DNA of 64,000 nt from the NCBI RefSeq assembly GCF_001192835.1, contig NZ_DF968182.1, positions 2,885,113 through 2,949,112 of the forward strand. Reading direction: 5' to 3'. The notes beneath the pieces are model-generated. The model worked only from the letters and a program-made list of their open reading frames with translations, did no database searches and was not told the DNA's origin. This document shows positions 60,455 to 64,000 of this stretch, one piece after another; the first letter of the stretch is position 1, and each line of letters starts with the position of its first letter. The translations under genes were made by a program, and so were the position numbers. The stretch comes from Lentimicrobium saccharophilum. Its GTDB lineage: Bacteria > Bacteroidota > Bacteroidia > Bacteroidales > Lentimicrobiaceae.

Positions 60455-62920
60455 TCATCTAAAATCCGGATCCATCTCCGGCATTCTCAATCCCGCCACT
60501 TCATTCGCCATCAGCATAAATACATTCCAGCACAAGCCCCTTGTGGATGGCCACCAGCTATCGGTAGTTGCATATTTTGTTGGAATAAATTCCTTACTGA
60601 AAGGCCATCCGGGATGCAGATAGATCTCCGCCCATACTCTGTTTTCCATTCTTTTAACGGCAGGCTCCCAGCCATGTTTCAGGCCGGCAACGTAAGCGCA
60701 ATATTCAGCCCTGAACCAGCTGCCGCCGTTGTAATAATACCCGTCGTTCGTGCCATTGCTGTAATTGTCTTCGCCAAACTTTCCGAAAGGCTGATAATCG
60801 CCCGTAAGGAATGAATAGCCTTTTTTATCCCTCGTTTTTCTGACAAGAATGGGAGCCGTGGTTCCGTATTCCGGATGCGGTGACTGCGGAACTTTGTTCA
60901 GCACCGGCATCTGCTCCAGGTGGTTTTGAACCATTTCATCCGTAAGTATGGGCCTGTTGAAAAGCCAGAGTGAGAAAAACTCGGGTTCAAGATCCGTCAG
61001 GGAAATTATATCCGGAAATTCACGGTCAAACATCAGGTGCCTGCGCTCCGGATCGTAAAAGTTCCGGTACTCCTCTTCGGCTTTACGGATATGTTCATCC
61101 GGTACATCAAATCCCAACTCCTGAATCGTTCTCAGGGCAATGGCCAGCATTCCCTGATTAACGGCAAGCCGGTCGGTTTTGGGATCAAAATCAATGATGT
61201 CGATCTGACTCATAGGGAACCGCGCGAAACATTTCCCGTCGCGGTCGGCATCAAATTCATTCAAAACATAATCAACCGCTTTTTGAATTTTTTCGTGTGG
61301 AAGCTCAGCCCCGAACCTTCGCTTATTCAGCATGGCCCAGATAAGCCAATGAATGGTGGCTTCGTTGTCCTTTGCTTCCACCGAACCCATCAGCGGGGTA
61401 ATAATGGTCCCAACGCCTCCCGCAGGCGTCTGTGTTTTTCCCCACTGTTCCCATATGGCAAGGTTCAGCTCCCGGTTATAGGTCGATACAACCGAAAAGA
61501 AAGCATCGCGGTTGTACATGTCCGGCGCATAGTTCATATTGGGAACGTTGAAGGGTGTAAAGTCGCGGGTATCGGTGATCCAGGTGAGCATATTGAAGTT
61601 GGCGTACAACATTTTCTCCAACTGTGAACCGTGAAAACCTTTTGCTTCAGCAAGACGCGTTTGCGCCGAAATCATAAACTGCTGGTGCGATTCCCGGGGT
61701 TCCACAAAAACATAGGTGGTTTTCAGAACCTTTTCGCCCATGGGCAGCAAATTAAACGCCTCCTGCTGCGGCAGATGCTCTGTGAATTGAAGATCCTTTA
61801 TCTGAAGTTCGCATTCCCTGCCCGATTGCGTGCCGATAAACATGGAAACGCTGTCGTTTTCAATATATGGCACCAGAATGCTTCCTTTAAACTGAGTCCA
61901 TTCCTCCTCGTTGGCCGGAAAGTTATCGATGTATTTCACCCCGTGTTCCAGTTCGGTGGTTTTCCGGCCGTTTTTCATCCGGAAAAGTTTTACCGCCACG
62001 CCTGTATTGCCTTTGCAGAGAAAGGAAATAGTATACAATTTCTGATCCTCAAAGGATGTGATAAACTCCACTCCTGCCCTGCCTCCCGGATGACCGGTGA
62101 TAGAGAGCAGTCCGTCCTTCCACTGCACTGTTGCGTTGCCTTCTTTCCGATATTTGTCTGTTACCGGCAGCATAGTTTCCGTCCCGGCATCCAGGTTGAG
62201 CATTTCACCGAATGTTTGCCGGATGTAATGGTTGTTTCCCGCCTGTTCCGCCGGAGTAGCAACGGCAAACAGATTGACATCCGGTAAACGCCGCATGCCG
62301 ACAAATCCCCCGCCTCTTCCGCTGAAACGGCGACGGGTGTTGCGGGTAAACTGATTTTTATAACCGGCATCGGTCAGAAATCCGACAACATCGTTTCCCG
62401 GGGTTATAAAACCGGCGGCGGGATAGATTTCATGCACAAACCCTCCCGGATAATTCCCGTATTCGAAACTGACATAACGTTGCGGTTTTTCGGCAGGTCT
62501 GGATGTTTGCTGCAAAATATAATACATGCCCGGCATGGAAGGCTGAAACAGCTCCACGGTCTTTTTCACGATGCCGGGATTAACTACCTCATAGGTAACC
62601 TTCACCGAAAGGTTGGCATCAAATTCAGGAATATATGAATCTCTTTTCAGGATAATGCGCTTTTCGTCACCTTCCCAATACCTTCCAGTCCAGCCATCTA
62701 AATCTGTGATGGTGCTCAGGTCAAGGTTGAACAAACGGAGTGAAAATTCTTCGGTGTTGGTTAACAGCAGATTCGTGTCCTTGTATATTTCAACCCGAAA
62801 ACCTGACATTTCATCGCCTGCAGTTTTTAATAAAAGGTTCTGGCTTAACGTGTACTTACTGAATAATATATTTGCGGAAAAGAGAAAAACAGTCAATAAA
62901 TTGTATTTGAAATGTGCCAT
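60455..62920 (-). CDS. Secreted protein with probable alpha/alpha-toroid glycosidase domain
   Basis: 821 residues with a signal peptide (ending TLSQN). The first 400 residues are beta-rich, with runs such as YYILQQTSRPAEKPQRYVSFE that suggest a galactose-mutarotase-like sandwich and a carbohydrate-binding-like segment. From about 440 to the end it is helical with aromatic and acidic motifs expected of six-hairpin glycosidases: MYNRDAFFSVVSTYNRELN, GTNDGYYYNGGSWFRAEY, ATTDSWWPSTRGLCWNVFML. I do not recognise the exact family; GH63/GH78-like fold membership is my best guess. No PUL genes (susCD) are adjacent. Confidence 0.6.
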   Translation of the reverse strand: MAHFKYNLLTVFLFSANILFSKYTLSQNLLLKTAGDEMSGFRVEIYKDTNLLLTNTEEFSLRLFNLDLSTITDLDGWTGRYWEGDEKRIILKRDSYIPEFDANLSVKVTYEVVNPGIVKKTVELFQPSMPGMYYILQQTSRPAEKPQRYVSFEYGNYPGGFVHEIYPAAGFITPGNDVVGFLTDAGYKNQFTRNTRRRFSGRGGGFVGMRRLPDVNLFAVATPAEQAGNNHYIRQTFGEMLNLDAGTETMLPVTDKYRKEGNATVQWKDGLLSITGHPGGRAGVEFITSFEDQKLYTISFLCKGNTGVAVKLFRMKNGRKTTELEHGVKYIDNFPANEEEWTQFKGSILVPYIENDSVSMFIGTQSGRECELQIKDLQFTEHLPQQEAFNLLPMGEKVLKTTYVFVEPRESHQQFMISAQTRLAEAKGFHGSQLEKMLYANFNMLTWITDTRDFTPFNVPNMNYAPDMYNRDAFFSVVSTYNRELNLAIWEQWGKTQTPAGGVGTIITPLMGSVEAKDNEATIHWLIWAMLNKRRFGAELPHEKIQKAVDYVLNEFDADRDGKCFARFPMSQIDIIDFDPKTDRLAVNQGMLAIALRTIQELGFDVPDEHIRKAEEEYRNFYDPERRHLMFDREFPDIISLTDLEPEFFSLWLFNRPILTDEMVQNHLEQMPVLNKVPQSPHPEYGTTAPILVRKTRDKKGYSFLTGDYQPFGKFGEDNYSNGTNDGYYYNGGSWFRAEYCAYVAGLKHGWEPAVKRMENRVWAEIYLHPGWPFSKEFIPTKYATTDSWWPSTRGLCWNVFMLMANEVAGLRMPEMDPDFR

Positions 62921-62950
62921 AATCTTCGAAATTAACAGGGAAAGTATTTC

Positions 62951-62982
62951 TTAACCTCAACCTTAGCCTTAACCTCAACCTT
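62951..62982. repeat. Hexamer run between two minus-strand genes
   Basis: ttaacctcaaccttagcctt and a further aacctcaacctt form a short run that ends two bases from the stop codon of the LamG protein. Same word as at 59080-59125, 59838, 60143 and 60401. Confidence 0.8.
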
Positions 62983-62984
62983 TC

Positions 62985-64000
62985 TTACTTTACGATAACC
63001 TTCCTGCTCACCGTTCTGCCATCATTCACTATAATTTTAAGCAAATAGGTCCCTGCCGGGAGCTCAGCAACCGAGACTTGAATCCGGTCAATGCTTTTAA
63101 CTGTTTTAAAATTTTTCAATTCTTTCCCTTCCGGAGAAATCAGTGAAATACTCCGAGCATTTTCATGCCCTTTAAACTCCACGAAAACCACATCCGTTGC
63201 CGGATTGGGATATACTGCCGCAATCGGTTCATTCTCCTCAATTCCAAATGGCGTTGCCCACTGATTTTTCAACTTTTCAATCTGAGGAATGGAAATTTCC
63301 TTGTCCCACAACCTGAATTCATCCACGCTTCCGCGAAGCGAATAGAGCGTTTCCGTGTTGTCCATGCGTCCGATGGTCAATGGCTTTGTTGAAGGCTGAA
63401 TCGTGCCCGAAAAGGGCTTAAATACATCCAAAACGCCATCCACATACAGTTCAAGAGAATAGCCGGTATAAAGCGCCGTAACATGATAGTAGCGGTTCAG
63501 CTCAATGGGCGCCGATCCGTCGAGATCCGATGTCCCGGTACTGGTTTTTACCGTCCAGCGTAAAAAGCCTTCCGGGGTAACCGACAGTTTCCAGCGCTGC
63601 TGCCAGGAGCCGTGTGAAACGATAAACCGTTCCGAACCAAACTGTTCCAGTTTTACCCAGCAGCTAAGGCTTACAGCGTCCTCAAAATTAAGGTCGGCAT
63701 GGTTGTCGGTATAAATAATGTTTGAACCTGCGGTAAACCGGTAGGCAGCAGATGCCATTCCGCGCGGATCTTCCGTTTTCACTGCCCCGCTTACGGTTGC
63801 ATGAAAGCGGTCGGATATCATGTTCCTGTTATCCGAATCAAAAGGATACCAGATCAGCGGCGTTTGCGTACCAAGGGTGGTGTCTTTTACCAGCAATCCC
63901 GCGGAAATGGTTGTGGATAGCTGATCCTGATTGGTTACGGTGACCGAAATGGTACCGGCTCCCGGAGTTCCCGGTGCCAGCCAGTTGACGGGATTCGCGT
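62985..64000 (-). CDS. LamG-domain surface protein with type IX secretion sorting tail (partial, N-terminus outside window)
   Basis: The last 338 codons are visible; the frame stays open to the right edge, so any start inside the window would be artificial. Visible order: end of an Ig-like domain (NWLAPGTPGAGTISVTVTN), a concanavalin/LamG domain of about 150 residues (PLIWYPFDSDNRN, SLSCWVKLEQFGSERF, YYHVTALYTGYSLELYVDGV), and a T9SS type A tail (AVYPNPATDVVFVEF ... AGTYLLKIIVNDGRTVSRKVIVK, quoted in part). Exported and surface-attached; carbohydrate binding is possible. Confidence 0.88.
   Translation of the reverse strand, partial: ANPVNWLAPGTPGAGTISVTVTNQDQLSTTISAGLLVKDTTLGTQTPLIWYPFDSDNRNMISDRFHATVSGAVKTEDPRGMASAAYRFTAGSNIIYTDNHADLNFEDAVSLSCWVKLEQFGSERFIVSHGSWQQRWKLSVTPEGFLRWTVKTSTGTSDLDGSAPIELNRYYHVTALYTGYSLELYVDGVLDVFKPFSGTIQPSTKPLTIGRMDNTETLYSLRGSVDEFRLWDKEISIPQIEKLKNQWATPFGIEENEPIAAVYPNPATDVVFVEFKGHENARSISLISPEGKELKNFKTVKSIDRIQVSVAELPAGTYLLKIIVNDGRTVSRKVIVK

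Noticed and set aside
60425-60814. Plus-strand frame near the end of the toroid-like gene
   Set aside because: It overlaps the well-supported minus-strand gene and the spacer repeats, with no recognisable domain.

Overview
The window looks like chromosomal DNA of an anaerobic or facultative, amino-acid-fermenting member of the Bacteroidetes, most likely Bacteroidales. The evidence is type IX secretion C-terminal sorting tails on PKD and LamG proteins, several TonB-family proteins, DUF4837, a lamin-tail/OadG fusion, promoter boxes of the TAnnTTTG type, and few Shine-Dalgarno sites. The genus cannot be fixed from sequence reading alone. No rRNA, tRNA, CRISPR array, transposase or phage gene was seen.

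Layout. 1-5.8 kb (minus strand): partial Hsp20, uridine kinase, and a five-gene unit (methylmalonyl-CoA epimerase, carboxyltransferase, LTD-OadG fusion, biotin carrier, OadB) that would form a sodium-pumping methylmalonyl-CoA decarboxylase for succinate-to-propionate metabolism. 6-12.5 kb: a secreted S9-type hydrolase, then three different proteins that all end in a TonB C-terminal domain, arranged around an ECF sigma factor. 12.7-24.8 kb: LysM transglycosylase, DUF4837 lipoprotein, a TetR-controlled ABC/TolC/HlyD efflux operon with an 18-bp candidate operator, and an MltF-like transglycosylase. 24.8-28.3 kb: SDR epimerase, tyrS, purN. 28.6-36.3 kb: ECF sigma factor, membrane/barrel protein and two large PKD-T9SS surface proteins, one with recent internal 261-bp duplications. 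36.3-43.8 kb: etfA, etfB, acyl-CoA dehydrogenase, lnt, then phosphate butyryltransferase and butyrate kinase. 43.9-49 kb: a C26-type amidohydrolase, a 181-bp tandem repeat array, an MBL-fold hydrolase and its broken 3' copy. 49.2-59.8 kb: a complete leucine/isovaleryl-CoA catabolic operon (mccB, methylglutaconyl-CoA hydratase, mccA, acyl-CoA dehydrogenase, HMG-CoA lyase, 3-oxoacid CoA-transferase A and B). 60.4-64 kb: a secreted 821-residue protein of probable toroid-glycosidase type and a partial LamG/T9SS protein.

How it works together. The window gives a picture of short-chain and branched-chain acyl-CoA metabolism: leucine to acetoacetate and acetyl-CoA, electrons to ETF, butyryl-phosphate/butyrate kinase for ATP, and methylmalonyl-CoA decarboxylation for a sodium gradient.

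The most unusual feature is what lies between genes. Six small orphan genes (three GxxExxY nuclease-fold proteins, one of them dead by a single nonsense codon; three S23-type four-helix-bundle proteins) sit in spacers, four of them inside the leucine operon. Five of the six are bracketed by inverted repeats. Each bracket is built from a different low-complexity 'word' (gaggtaag, gattgcgg, gagggacg, acgcaagg, attgtgtc), and the arms often hug stop and start codons. The same words occur without a gene in other spacers. I propose these as inverted-repeat-bracketed small-gene cassettes, possibly the mRNA-spacer equivalent of the 23S rRNA intervening sequences in which the four-helix-bundle family was first found.
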